64,000 nucleotides of DNA from NCBI GenBank assembly GCA_963832245.1, contig CAWHTG010000002.1, positions 1,275,266 to 1,339,265 on the forward strand. The letters are read 5' to 3'. This DNA is from JABDBE01 sp963832245. Lineage in GTDB: Bacteria > Acidobacteriota > Terriglobia > Terriglobales > Acidobacteriaceae. Shown piece after piece: positions 18,861 to 26,670 of this stretch (positions are counted from its first letter, which is position 1; every line of letters begins with the position of its first letter). The notes beneath the pieces were generated by a model. The model ran no database searches and had not been told where the DNA came from. It saw nothing but the letters and a program-made list of their open reading frames with translations. A program made the position numbers and the translations under genes.

Positions 18861-19403
18861 TCAGGCCAGTCGGCTTCGCGCGAATGGGCAACATGCTGCA
18901 CAAGAATCACTCTTGACGTAACGATAGAACCGAGCGTGTCCTCGATTTGTCCAATACGGAGCTTCGTAGTCGTCAATCCCCGGTCCTGTACGCATGAGGC
19001 TGAAAAAGATGTGGCGCGACGGCCTGATTACAATTCCCACGTGCCCGCGCCACACCACCAGATCGCCAGGCTGAGGCCGCACAATTCGTCGAAACCCTTC
19101 GATTCCGACATAGAGATCGGAGGAACTGGCGTAGGGGTAGAGGAAACCGGCCCGTTCGTAGATGGCATGAACTAGATGGGAACAGTCGCGCTCAGAATAT
19201 AGACGCGCCTTGGAATCGAGCGCCGCGGCGATCACAGACAGACCATCGTCTGGACTGAGAGTCCGATCGGTTTTTAGCCCATGATTCGCATTGGTGCTTG
19301 AAGTTCTGGTTTGACGATGCTCCTCTTGCGCCCACGAGGCACACAAAGCAAGCCCGCAAAGCAAGCCCGCAACCGTGGGTTTCACCCGAATCCGCATCGC
19401 CAT
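18861..19403 (-). CDS. Exported NlpC/P60 family peptidase
   Basis: A 180-residue protein with a signal peptide (VAGLLCGLALCASWAQ, about 9-24). The catalytic domain carries RDCSHLVHAIYERAGF (Cys nucleophile, about residue 74) and PQPGDLVVWRGHVGIVI (His), the two blocks of NlpC/P60 papain-like enzymes that cut D-Glu-diaminopimelate-type bonds in peptidoglycan stems. The polar third residue was not located with certainty. The last 20 residues (SCAACCPFARSRLA) are cysteine-rich and atypical. Start taken at the ATG at 19403, giving a normal signal peptide; an ATG 45 bases upstream would add a charged leader. No neighbour shares the strand. Confidence 0.8.
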   Translation of the reverse strand: MAMRIRVKPTVAGLLCGLALCASWAQEEHRQTRTSSTNANHGLKTDRTLSPDDGLSVIAAALDSKARLYSERDCSHLVHAIYERAGFLYPYASSSDLYVGIEGFRRIVRPQPGDLVVWRGHVGIVIRPSRHIFFSLMRTGPGIDDYEAPYWTNRGHARFYRYVKSDSCAACCPFARSRLA

Positions 19404-20019
19404 ATTCTGATGCCGATTTTGCCTGCCACGGAAGTTACGGTCGTCCAAGGACCAGGGTCAATGAGCGCTATCGCCTTCCATGAGAAGGCCGGACGGCAGA
19501 CCGCCCAGGCAGATACAAGGGTCTGCCAGCTCCCGAGCAGAACAACAATCTACGAGAACAACAATCTACAGAAGCTCATCTATTAAACAATTGCTGTCTC
19601 TATCAGCCGGAAATAATCCCACCCGTGAAAGCGGTGGAAATCGACGAAACGCCGGACGGCTACTAATAAGAAACATTTTTGGGCCCCCGTTTTCGACTTG
19701 AACTTGTCGTTGGTTGCCGTTCATTACTCCACAGTGGATGGCAGACGTTCATTCGCAATCCCCCTTTTTGGTGCGTGTGGGGTGCGGATTTTGCAGGACT
19801 TTGCCGCGATCTGCAGATGAATTGACCGGATTTTCTTTGTTTTCAGAGTCCATGAAAGGACTCTAGATCAGCATATCGGGGTTCGAATCCCTGGGGGGCA
19901 GCCAAATCCTTCGGGATACTTATTGTCGTCCAGTTCTTAGTCCGTAAAGCTGCAATCCTGAGAAATGTTTTGCCTTCCGCGGTGATAAGTGTAATCCTCG
20001 CAACGGAGAAAATCAGGCC
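19404..20019. other. Non-coding region carrying a tRNA fragment
   Basis: No protein gene supported. The only recognisable element is the tRNA-Gln 3' fragment at 19858-19904. A perfect 7-bp stem AGAGTCC/GGACTCT with a six-base loop (19844-19863) abuts the start of that fragment. Confidence 0.5.
19858..19904 (+). pseudogene. tRNA-Gln 3' half fragment (possible attachment-site scar)
   Basis: The 47 bases run from the anticodon loop to the encoded CCA of a tRNA. GGACTCTAGATC covers the loop region, CGGGG-TTCGAAT-CCCTG is a complete T-arm, GGGGGCA is the 3' acceptor strand, G the discriminator, and CCA the end. G plus CCA and the GGACTCTxGATC loop fit tRNA-Gln(CUG), but the loop reads CTA instead of CTG. 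No 5' half (TGCCCCC acceptor strand or D-arm) exists upstream, so it cannot be functional. Three-prime tRNA halves are typical leftovers of integrative elements. No integrase is adjacent. Confidence 0.7.
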
Positions 20020-20673
20020 GTGTGTTTTTCCGCCACAGCGAACTTTGTGGGCAGCGGAGTTCTGGGCGCCGTCGGCGTCGTCACCTTGACGAAGGTGAAG
20101 CACAGGCGCGAGCTGCTTTTCGCATCGCTGCCCGCGCTATTCGCCATTCATCAATTCATCGAGGGCTTCGTCTGGCTGGGATTGGATGGCATTCTTTCGC
20201 CTGCGGTGGCGCACGACATGGGCGCAGCGTTCATGCTTTATGCGCAGGGGCTTCTCCCTTTTTTGCTGCCGCTGAGCGTGCTGCTGTTCGAGCCGAACGG
20301 GAAGAGCCGCGGACGGATGCTGCCGTTCCTCGTGCTCGGCGGAGCAACCACTCTCTATATTTTTTGGGCTCTGACCGCATTCCCATTGCAGCTTTACGTT
20401 AAAGGAAACAGTATCGTGTACATCAATCAAGCGACCAACAACACAGCGGTTGCGTTGCTCTATGTGATTGCCACTTGCGGCTCGCTGTTTTTCTCGAAGA
20501 TCAGGATGATGGTGATCTTCGGCGCGGCAAACCTGGCAATTCTCCTGCTTGTAATGGAGTTCAAGCGCTACGCGTTCACCTCACTATGGTGTGCGTACGC
20601 CGCGGTCGCCAGCGTGATCATCCTCGCCTACTTCTGGAGAAGCCACGGAGACCGGCCGTTCCTCTACGCTTAG
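20020..20673 (+). CDS. DUF6629-like integral membrane protein
   Basis: A 217-residue protein with about seven hydrophobic helices, beginning MCFSATANFVGSGVL from a GTG codon. The MCFSATA opening with a small polar-hydrophobic first helix is the hallmark of the DUF6629 family; conserved charged positions include HRREL near residue 27 and HQFIEGFVWL near 42. Function is unknown; the fold resembles small membrane sensors or transporters. It is followed 39 bases later by an orphan LuxR-type helix-turn-helix protein on the same strand, so the two may be co-transcribed. Confidence 0.8.
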   Translation: MCFSATANFVGSGVLGAVGVVTLTKVKHRRELLFASLPALFAIHQFIEGFVWLGLDGILSPAVAHDMGAAFMLYAQGLLPFLLPLSVLLFEPNGKSRGRMLPFLVLGGATTLYIFWALTAFPLQLYVKGNSIVYINQATNNTAVALLYVIATCGSLFFSKIRMMVIFGAANLAILLLVMEFKRYAFTSLWCAYAAVASVIILAYFWRSHGDRPFLYA

Positions 20674-20712
20674 CCACGCCAATTTGAAGCCCTGATCAAC
20701 CGGAGCCCGATC

Positions 20713-21000
20713 TTGCAGTTTGCGGAGAAGCTGAGGAAGCGATGGGCGCGCTGCACGTGCTGGCTACGGCCCGGCCCGCTGCGAAATTCTTCCATCGCCG
20801 ATCTCAGCGACCGCGAACTGGAAGTGTTCCGCCTGATCGGAGAGGCTCACGGAACCCGGCAGATTGCTGAAGACCTGCACGTCAGCGTAAAAACCGTCGA
20901 ATCCTATCAGGCCCACATCAAGGAAAAACTTTCGCTGCGCAGCGCGCGCGGGCTCATGCAGCATGCCATGCAGCGGAATATGAATGAAACGGTGGGGTGA
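20713..21000 (+). CDS. Orphan LuxR/NarL-type helix-turn-helix protein
   Basis: A 95-residue protein starting at TTG. Residues 28-90 form a complete LuxR/GerE helix-turn-helix (LSDRELEVFRLIGEAHGTRQIAEDLHVSVKTVE). The pattern ADLSDREL..F.LIG.G..T..IA..L..S.KTVE..Q..IKEKL matches NarL/FixJ response regulators. The roughly 120-residue receiver domain expected in front is absent, and only 39 bases separate the frame from the upstream gene, so the receiver is not hidden by a frameshift. It is either a free-standing HTH protein or a response regulator truncated by deletion. The first 27 residues are Arg/Trp/Cys-rich and look non-native, which supports truncation. Confidence 0.7.
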   Translation: MQFAEKLRKRWARCTCWLRPGPLRNSSIADLSDRELEVFRLIGEAHGTRQIAEDLHVSVKTVESYQAHIKEKLSLRSARGLMQHAMQRNMNETVG

Positions 21001-21060
21001 CGGAATTTCCCATTGCCTATTTCTGGCCCGCTTGGCACTAAACCGTCGCATGTATATACC

Positions 21061-21090
21061 TTGACACGTATATGCGCGTTGGAGTATATA
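21061..21090 (+). promoter_or_regulatory. Sigma-70-like promoter for the ArsR/SRPBCC pair
   Basis: TTGACA (21061-21066), an 18-base spacer and TATATA (21085-21090). Transcription would begin near 21096-21098, just ahead of the GTG at 21099, giving a leaderless or nearly leaderless message. Repeated GTATAT half-sites flank it and could be an ArsR-type operator. Confidence 0.4.
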
Positions 21091-21098
21091 AAGAGAGA

Positions 21099-21458
21099 GT
21101 GGAATCAGTCTTCGAAATCATTGCGGAGCCGAATCGCCGCGCGATATTGAGCCTCCTGGTCTCGTCCCAACAGTCGGTTGGAGAGATCGAGCGCCAACTT
21201 CGCATGCCGCAGCCAGCCGTGTCGAAGCATCTGCGAGTGCTGCGCGAGGCCGGTTTCGTGGAATCCACGGTGGACGCACAGCGCCGTCTCTACCGGCTGA
21301 AACCTGAACCACTTCAGGAGTTGGATGCCTGGCTGGCTCAGTTCCGCCGGTTCTGGTCCGCTCACGTAGATGCTCTCGAACTCCACCTCGACCGCATGGA
21401 TCATCAACAGCATGGATCATCAACACCAACGAAAAGGAAGACAAGGGAAAGAAGATGA
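21099..21458 (+). CDS. ArsR-family transcriptional regulator
   Basis: A 119-residue winged-helix repressor when started at the GTG at 21099, where homology to the family begins (VFEIIAEPNRRAILSLL). An ATG 27 bases upstream is possible but would sit inside a good promoter. The HTH is VGEIERQLRMPQPAVSKHLRVLREAGFVES, followed by the wing DAQRRLYRLKPEPLQELDAWL. No cysteine metal site is visible, placing it with the metal-independent ArsR proteins that partner SRPBCC/AHSA1 genes. It overlaps the next gene by four bases (ATGA), a typical translationally coupled pair. The final 15 residues are Lys/Arg-rich. Confidence 0.88.
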   Translation: MESVFEIIAEPNRRAILSLLVSSQQSVGEIERQLRMPQPAVSKHLRVLREAGFVESTVDAQRRLYRLKPEPLQELDAWLAQFRRFWSAHVDALELHLDRMDHQQHGSSTPTKRKTRERR

Positions 21459-22026
21459 CCGATCGCGAGCAGCAGTACACACCGGGTCCGGCCAGCGGGG
21501 CGCAGGTACGAAAGGACCGGGGACAAAACGGTAACAATGAAGAGAAGTGGACGCTCATCCTCGTCCGAGAACTGCGCCACTCGCCGGAAAAAGTCTGGGA
21601 GGCGATAACCGACCCGGCGCATCTGCGCGAGTGGGCTCCCTTCGACGCCGATGGGAGCCTGGGTACGGTTGGAACCACGGTGAAGCTCACCACCGTGGGA
21701 GCGCCCGCGCCGCGCGTTACCGAAACAAAAGTTACGCGAGCCGACGCTCCCGAGGTGCTTGAGTACAACTGGGGTGGCTTCGATATGCGGTGGGAACTCG
21801 AAGCCTTGGGTGGCGGCACGCGCCTGCGCTGTGGACCAACATCGGTCACCGCTTCATCGCAATGGGCGCTGCCGGGTGGCACATTTGTTTCGACGTTCTG
21901 GATTACCTTCTCGGCGGAACTCCCATTGGCCGCATCGTCGGACCTGAGGCGATGAAGTTCAGCGGATGGCAGCGGTTGAACGCCGAGTACGCCAAGCAGT
22001 TCGGCGTTGAAACGCCCAAGTGGTAA
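21455..22026 (+). pseudogene. SRPBCC/AHSA1-domain protein, frameshifted
   Basis: The gene begins as a normal SRPBCC (activator of Hsp90/START-like) protein: LVRELRHSPEKVWEAITDPAHLREW, later LEYNWGGFDMRWELEALGGGTRL. Near 21830 the homologous sequence moves to the next frame and continues as LWTNIGHRFIAMGAAGWHICFDVLDYLLGG to a stop at 22026, giving an expected 190 residues. Between CTG and CTGTGG only two bases remain where a codon is expected, which looks like a one-base deletion. The unshifted frame ends at 21955 with a non-homologous tail. Such ligand-binding proteins pair with the preceding ArsR gene. Whether the shift is real or a sequencing error cannot be told here. Confidence 0.8.
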
Positions 22027-22034
22027 GGTGCTAG

Positions 22035-22589
22035 CATGAAAGGCATTCGAAAGTTTGCGGTTCTGGCCCTCGTTTCGATGGCGGGTGCCGCACCGTTCTC
22101 CAAAGCACAGTCCTCCAGTGCGGAAAGTGCGAGGGAGCGTACTTTTGGCCCCAGTACCCGCTGGTTGCGCCAGTCTATCCGCCCTTGGCGCGGCAAGCGC
22201 GCATAGTGGGCGATGTGAAAGTACGGATTGCCATTCATCGAGACGGTAGCGTTACCTCTGCGGAAGTTGTCAGCGGGCCACCTATGTTGCAACGAGCGGC
22301 CCTGGAGACCGCGCAGAAATCAAAATATTATTGCTCGCCCGATTGCACCGACGACGTGACCATGTTCGTCTTTACATATACGTTCGGCACGCGCGAAGGC
22401 AACTGCTGTTGTGACAGCGTACAGCTGCGTGCTGCAAAATGCCTCTACTTGTGGAGATGTGGTCCTTGGCGAACCATTGTGGGCCCGGCGCCAACCGTCG
22501 GCAGTTCGATCAACCGGACCATCGTTCTGGCCGATCCAGTGTGTGTCCAAACGAGCGCCGCGAGCAACGGTATGAACACGTCACATTAA
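22035..22589 (+). pseudogene. Secreted TonB C-terminal-domain protein, frameshifted
   Basis: An ATG at 22035 opens a signal peptide (KFAVLALVSMAGAAPFSKAQ), but that frame stops at 22206. The homologous sequence continues in another frame from about 22120: YPPLARQARIVGDVKVRIAI, then RDGSVTSAEVVSGPPMLQRAALETAQK, a TonB C-terminal domain. It closes with RAAKCLYLWRCG, a cysteine-containing tail I associate with Acidobacteria secreted TonB-like proteins. One base appears to be missing around GCGAGGGAGCG (22116-22130). A second protein of this type is encoded at 26671-27012. Without a membrane anchor it is not a classical TonB; it is probably exported and its function is unknown. The stop at 22589 belongs to the domain-bearing frame. 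Confidence 0.75.
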
Positions 22590-22598
22590 GTATCTTAC

Positions 22599-22647
22599 GG
22601 GGGTGCCACTCAAGCCCGGTTTGGGTTTGAGTAGGCTACCCATCCCT
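22599..22647. repeat. Acidobacterial intergenic repeat with inverted arms
   Basis: GGGTGCCACTCAAGCCCGG then TTTGGGTTTGAGTAGGCTACCC. The arms CTCAAGCCC and GGGTTTGAG pair with one mismatch. The reverse complement of the same unit occurs at about 25467-25495 (CCGGGCTTGAGTGGGCCACC). Confidence 0.5.
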
Positions 22648-22663
22648 TTCTTGGATCACGACA

Positions 22664-23224
22664 ATGGCAAACGTAACCCTTCCGAAAAAACAACGTGTAG
22701 AACTACTCAAAACATGGAAAGCCCGTTTTGAGAAAAACATGAACCGCCACAAAGGTCTTGAATGGGCTAACGCGCAAGCAAGGCTGGAAGCTAATCCTGA
22801 AAAACTGTGGTCAATCAACGAAATGGAAAGAACTGGCGGCGAACCGGATGTTGTTGGTCAGGATAAAAAGACGGGCGAATACATTTTTTATGATTGTTCA
22901 GCGGAAAGTCCTAAAGGGCGCAGAAGTCTTTGCTACGACCGTGAAGCGCTGGATTCAAGGAAAGAAAATAAACCAAAAGATAACGCCATGGATATGGCAG
23001 CTGCGATGGGTGTTGAGCTTTTGACGGAAGAACAATATCGAGAGTTGCAGACGCTTGGGGAGTTCGATGCGAAAACGTCGAGCTGGGTGAAAACGCCTCC
23101 TGCTATCAGAAAACTCGGCGGCGCCCTCTTTTGTGATCGCCGCTTCGACACTGTTTTCGTCTATCACAACGGTGCGGAATCTTACTATGCCGGTAGGGCG
23201 TTCCGCGGCTCGCTTAGGGTCTAG
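22664..23224 (+). CDS. DUF4256 family protein
   Basis: A 186-residue soluble protein of the DUF4256 family, recognised by its order of motifs: LLKTWKARFEKNMNRHKGLEW near the start, SINEMERTGGEPDVVG (52-67), FYDCSAESPKGRRSLCYD (75-92), MGVELLTEEQYRELQTLGEFD (115-135) and ALFCDRRFDTVFVYHNGAESYY near the end. Length is as expected for the family. Its function is unknown. Codon use looks more AT-rich than the neighbours (many AAA, GAA and GAT codons), which together with its isolation in a repeat-bearing region suggests recent acquisition. Confidence 0.85.
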   Translation: MANVTLPKKQRVELLKTWKARFEKNMNRHKGLEWANAQARLEANPEKLWSINEMERTGGEPDVVGQDKKTGEYIFYDCSAESPKGRRSLCYDREALDSRKENKPKDNAMDMAAAMGVELLTEEQYRELQTLGEFDAKTSSWVKTPPAIRKLGGALFCDRRFDTVFVYHNGAESYYAGRAFRGSLRV

Positions 23225-23329
23225 CGCGAACCATCTCATGTCTTACACGCCTATGATCCCGAGAGCGTTGTCACTTGGACGCTCACCTTTTCGAGCACGC
23301 CGATAGCGGGGCGGAGAGAACATCGTAGG

Positions 23330-23857
23330 ATGAATCGCATGACGCAAGAATTGGAATTAGACTGCCTCGACCAGTTGGAAGCGACCCCCGCGATCCTGCG
23401 CGGATTGATGTGCGACCTGTCGGTCGAAGATACCGAATGGAAGCCCGCGCCCGACCGCTTTTCGGTAGCGGAAGTGCTCGCGCATCTTTCCCATTCCGAG
23501 GGCCACTGCTATCGAACCCGCGTGGACCGGTTCGTGAGTGAGGAACTGCCGGAGTTCGAGCCGGATGAGGCGCAGATGTACCTGGAGTTGTACCGCAATG
23601 CCAATGCGGAAGATGCCTTCGACCATTTTGAAGAGCAGCGCGACACCAACGTGGAGTATCTGCGGACCTTGCCGCGAAGCGCCGGTGAACGCCACGCCAG
23701 GCACCCGGAGGCCGGTGAAATCACCCTGCAACAAATGCTGCATGAGTGGACCATGCACGATCTGGGACATATCCGGCAGATCGCTGAGCTGGTGAGAGCG
23801 CGAAAACACCTGCAGGCAGCGGGAAAACTGGGCGATAGCTACCGCCTGAAACCATAG
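23330..23857 (+). CDS. DinB/YfiT-like putative metal-dependent protein
   Basis: A 175-residue four-helix DinB-superfamily protein. The likely metal ligands are visible: VAEVLAHLSHSEGHCY (about 46-61) supplies the first histidine and MLHEWTMHDLGHIRQIAEL (about 136-154) supplies the H-x3-H pair, the usual three-histidine nickel/zinc site. Family members include bacillithiol/mycothiol-dependent transferases and many uncharacterised proteins; no partner pins down the thiol or substrate. Two in-frame ATGs lie nine bases apart; the first is preceded by GTAGG. It ends 340 bases before the convergent CPBP gene. Confidence 0.85.
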   Translation: MNRMTQELELDCLDQLEATPAILRGLMCDLSVEDTEWKPAPDRFSVAEVLAHLSHSEGHCYRTRVDRFVSEELPEFEPDEAQMYLELYRNANAEDAFDHFEEQRDTNVEYLRTLPRSAGERHARHPEAGEITLQQMLHEWTMHDLGHIRQIAELVRARKHLQAAGKLGDSYRLKP

Positions 23858-24196
23858 GGCGAGGGAGTGAGATCAAGGAGAAAGTGGATGGGCCCTGAAG
23901 ACGGTTCCCGAACTGGGAAACGTAAAGTGCGCGAACTGTGTGGGCCTGATGGCGCAAGACGATCTATAGCTACGACATCTGGGCTGTTTCTTCGGAATAT
24001 GGCGAAGCCCAGGTTAGCGCCCGAAAAACGGGTGTTACGAGCCTGAATCTACAAGGAACGGGCGCGAACCTGGGACACCGGGCCCCAATGAGGTAGGTGC
24101 ACATCGAAAAGCTGTCGAAGCCGCTTCTGGAGTACGATGAATCCCCGTTACAGTCATTGACCAGATTGAGATCCTCTGCGTTCTCCGTGGCTCGAC
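23858..24196. other. Non-coding stretch between convergent genes
   Basis: No gene recognised. It holds a weak copy of the dispersed motif at 24136-24163 (GTTACAGTCATTGACC). Confidence 0.35.
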
Positions 24197-25147
24197 TCAG
24201 GAAGCTGACGGCGCGCTTAACGGTCGATATCGCGCGTCGCGGTATTTCAAGCTGAATACGATTGCCACGATGGCCAAGACGATCGGGCAAAAGATACTTG
24301 CCTCAGGCCCGACCGTTCCGCCGGTCAGCCAGCGCGGCCCACTAAACGATGCGTTGAGAAGATTCTGGGAGGGTAGTAAGCCGCTATTTGGAACACCGTA
24401 CAAGAACGTCTGACCCCAGTCATATCCCAGGTGAAAGCCGACCGCACACCATAAATTTCCCGTCCGGCGGAGAAACAGGCACAACAACAAACCGAACGAA
24501 ACCACCGACAGATCTCCCAAAACGGCTTCTCCGCCATTGCTGGCGTGAACCAGCCCGAATAAACCAGAGAGCAAAAATGCGGACGGCCAGAATCCCATGC
24601 CAGTCGTCAGTGTGAACTGCGCGTATCCGCGAAACAAGAATTCTTCGGCCAAGCCGGAAAGCAAAAATGCCAGCCCCCAGGCGGCCGCTGCGGTCAAAAT
24701 CGCGGTGCCATGGATCGCCACACTGGTGAACCGTACGCCATGCAGGGCGAAAATTGCCAGCACCGTACTGCTGGTAGCGAGCAGGCCTATCAATAGTCCT
24801 ACACGAAAGTTTTTCCCCAGCGCTTCGCTTTTGGGAAGGCCATATTGGCCCGGCCTGCGGCCTTCAATCTTGCTCATGATCCAGGCCGCAACCGTCAAGA
24901 TGAAGCAGACAAGTAGATCCGGCGCGATGATTCTCATAGGTGTCAGTTGCGCCGGATCCAGCGCGGCCGGGAAGAAGCGCCTTATGATCATTCGCGCCAC
25001 GGCCGACATTGCCATGATGATCGCCATGAAGATTAGCAGGCGCCATCCCGCGCGCAAGCCATTCGGACCAATGAAAATTCGCTTGGTTGTCGAGTCCGCT
25101 GGCGGTGTCTGAGGATCATGTCGTATTGTCATTTCTTGAGCTGTCAT
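24197..25147 (-). CDS. CPBP family intramembrane metalloprotease (Abi/CAAX-like)
   Basis: A 316-residue polytopic membrane protein with about eight hydrophobic helices. The signature of CPBP glutamic/metal intramembrane proteases is complete: EEFLFRGY (motif 1, near residue 166), FGLVHASNG (motif 2, His) and GFHLGYDWGQTFLYG (motif 3, His then acid). These enzymes cleave prenylated or small membrane peptides; in bacteria many are linked to immunity to bacteriocins or to regulated proteolysis. There is no neighbouring peptide gene. The start at 25147 has GAGGGC six bases upstream. Confidence 0.9.
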   Translation of the reverse strand: MTAQEMTIRHDPQTPPADSTTKRIFIGPNGLRAGWRLLIFMAIIMAMSAVARMIIRRFFPAALDPAQLTPMRIIAPDLLVCFILTVAAWIMSKIEGRRPGQYGLPKSEALGKNFRVGLLIGLLATSSTVLAIFALHGVRFTSVAIHGTAILTAAAAWGLAFLLSGLAEEFLFRGYAQFTLTTGMGFWPSAFLLSGLFGLVHASNGGEAVLGDLSVVSFGLLLCLFLRRTGNLWCAVGFHLGYDWGQTFLYGVPNSGLLPSQNLLNASFSGPRWLTGGTVGPEASIFCPIVLAIVAIVFSLKYRDARYRPLSAPSAS

Positions 25148-25607
25148 TGATGTGCCCTCAACTGCATTTTACGGAACAGGGCTTCCATAAGTTTCAATGG
25201 AGGGGGGCTGGCCCACCTTTACGTTCCTTGTAAAGGTGGGAACGATGAGGTCGGCGGTCACGGGTGTAAAATCGGGACGCAGGCTGCATCAGTCCCCAGC
25301 TTTGCAGAATCGCAAAGGTGGGCCAGCCACGGTCCGATGCAAACATTAAACAGCAGGTCCCTCCACTCCAAAGATCATCGCTTGGCGATGATCTGTTCCG
25401 GTCGGGATGACAGAGTTGAGTCGGGATGACAGAGTTGGGGAGATCGGAACATCGCCGGTCAAGCCAAAACCGGGCTTGAGTGGGCCACCCGTCCCTTGTA
25501 AAACTCGAGCGAGATGGGGCGCAATACGTCCAACGGTTAAAAGTCAAAATCCCCACCCTAACGTCGCAAAACCAGAGTGAGGTTGGGATCGGACTATTTC
25601 CGCGACG
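25148..25607. repeat. Repeat-rich intergenic region
   Basis: No gene supported. Elements seen are a perfect 11-bp hairpin CCCACCTTTAC/GTAAAGGTGGG (25212-25240) and a partial second copy of its arm (CGCAAAGGTGGGCCAGCC near 25310). There is also a perfect 10-bp hairpin AGATCATCGC/GCGATGATCT (25372-25394), two tandem 19-base units GTCGGGATGACAGAGTTGA (25401-25438) and an inverted CTTGAGTGGGCCACCC unit (about 25480-25495). These look like nested short mobile or REP-like repeats. Confidence 0.6.
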
Positions 25608-26111
25608 TTAGGATGGGGCACCCGGCGTTGGCGGCCGGACATCGGTGTTGTGAGAGGCGACGATCATCCACTTTCCGCTCTGTTTTTGCAGCACCTGGGT
25701 TAGAAGCGCTCGTCGCGGTGGCACCACAGTGCCGTCCGCCATTTTCTGCCCAACGAGCGCGGTTAAAACGTGCGCGATGGCAATGTCTGGCGTGAGAAAT
25801 CTTACGTCCACTTCTTCGACGGAAAGCGTGCTGTCTCGAAATATCGTCGCATGCGCGGCACGATGCTTCTGCTCAATCTCGGCACGGCCTTTCCACCACG
25901 CGCCCGCGACGTTCACAAAATCCGCATCTTCTGCAAACAGATTCGCGAATGCTTTCATGTCATGGCGATTCCACGCCTCTTGTAATCCCATCACGGTCTG
26001 GCGGATCGCCGCTTGGTCGGAATTCTGATCCGCGCCGCTGGCTGACCCCATCAACAAGCTCCAGCATAGGATAATCATTGTGCACCTTAAGTGTGTTTTC
26101 GTTAGTTTCAT
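25608..26111 (-). CDS. Exported SgcJ/EcaC-type SnoaL-like protein
   Basis: A 167-residue protein: signal peptide about 1-27 (MIILCWSLLMGSASGADQ) followed by an NTF2-like domain typical of SgcJ/EcaC proteins. These show AAIRQTVMGLQEAWNRHDMKAFANLFAEDADFVNVAGAWW-type opening motifs, the helix GRAEIEQKHRAAH and terminal strands LLTQVLQKQSGKWMIVASHNTDV. Function in the family is mostly unknown (oxidoreductase or isomerase annotations are not proven). The start is placed at the ATG at 26111 because everything upstream in this frame lacks homology and overlaps the divergent gene. Related in fold to the protein at 4469-4930. Confidence 0.85.
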   Translation of the reverse strand: MKLTKTHLRCTMIILCWSLLMGSASGADQNSDQAAIRQTVMGLQEAWNRHDMKAFANLFAEDADFVNVAGAWWKGRAEIEQKHRAAHATIFRDSTLSVEEVDVRFLTPDIAIAHVLTALVGQKMADGTVVPPRRALLTQVLQKQSGKWMIVASHNTDVRPPTPGAPS

Positions 26112-26240
26112 CTCAGTTTCGAGCGCTCGACGCGGTCGCCTCCGCTGGCGAGAAGTATACCGAAAGCTGGAAATTGGCTCCCCTACCCAATAAAACCACT
26201 CGCACGAAAACGGGAAAAGAGTTTGAGGCATAATGATCCA

Positions 26241-26657
26241 ATGAATCCATCGGAACGTATTGACCAGCTGATCGCAAAACTCACAGACTGGCGCGGCAAA
26301 ACGCTGGCCAGCGTCCGCAAGAGCATCCTTGAGGCCGACCGGGAGATCATCGAGGAATGGAAGTGGATGGGAAGCCCAGTGTGGTCTCGCGACGGAATGA
26401 TCGCGGTCGGCAACGCCCACAAAGATAAGGTGAAGCTTACCTTTTCCCACGGGGCGAACCTCCCAGATCCTGACAAACTCTTCAACGCGGGCCTCGGAGG
26501 CAACCAGTGGCGAGCGATCGATTTGTTCGAGGGCGATAAGATTAATGAGCGTGCTCTAAAAAATCTCGTCGGTGCCGCCGTTGAATACAATCAGACCAAA
26601 TTGAAGAGGAAAGCGCCGGCGGGTACTCGAGCGAAAATACATAAAAGTAAAAAGTAA
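26241..26657 (+). CDS. DUF1801 family protein (YdhG-like)
   Basis: A 138-residue protein with the DUF1801 pattern: WRGKTLASVRKSILEADREIIEEWKWMGSPVWS (helix then strand), MIAVGNAHKDKVKLTFSHGANLPDP and RAIDLFEGDKINERALKNLVGAAVEYN. The fold is the small YdhG-like domain; function is not established. The C-terminal 15 residues are Lys/Arg-rich. The start is taken at the ATG at 26241, an in-frame TTG 18 bases earlier being possible. Divergent from the SnoaL-like gene, convergent with the TonB-C gene 13 bases downstream. Confidence 0.85.
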   Translation: MNPSERIDQLIAKLTDWRGKTLASVRKSILEADREIIEEWKWMGSPVWSRDGMIAVGNAHKDKVKLTFSHGANLPDPDKLFNAGLGGNQWRAIDLFEGDKINERALKNLVGAAVEYNQTKLKRKAPAGTRAKIHKSKK

Positions 26658-26670
26658 AGGAATGAAGTAT

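Noticed and set aside
19858..19904. Amber-suppressor tRNA with CTA anticodon
   Set aside because: There is no 5' half or D-arm, and the anticodon stem does not pair, so it cannot be a working tRNA even though amber codons occur in the helicase remnant.
19843..20103. Reverse-strand frame with GFEPRYADLES
   Set aside because: Antisense of the tRNA-Gln 3' fragment; not a protein.
21118..21882. Long reverse-strand frame over the ArsR/SRPBCC pair
   Set aside because: Shadow of the forward coding genes; translation shows no domain.
25401..25438. Two tandem 19-base units as a CRISPR start
   Set aside because: Only two copies, no spacer between them, no cas genes, so a simple tandem duplication.
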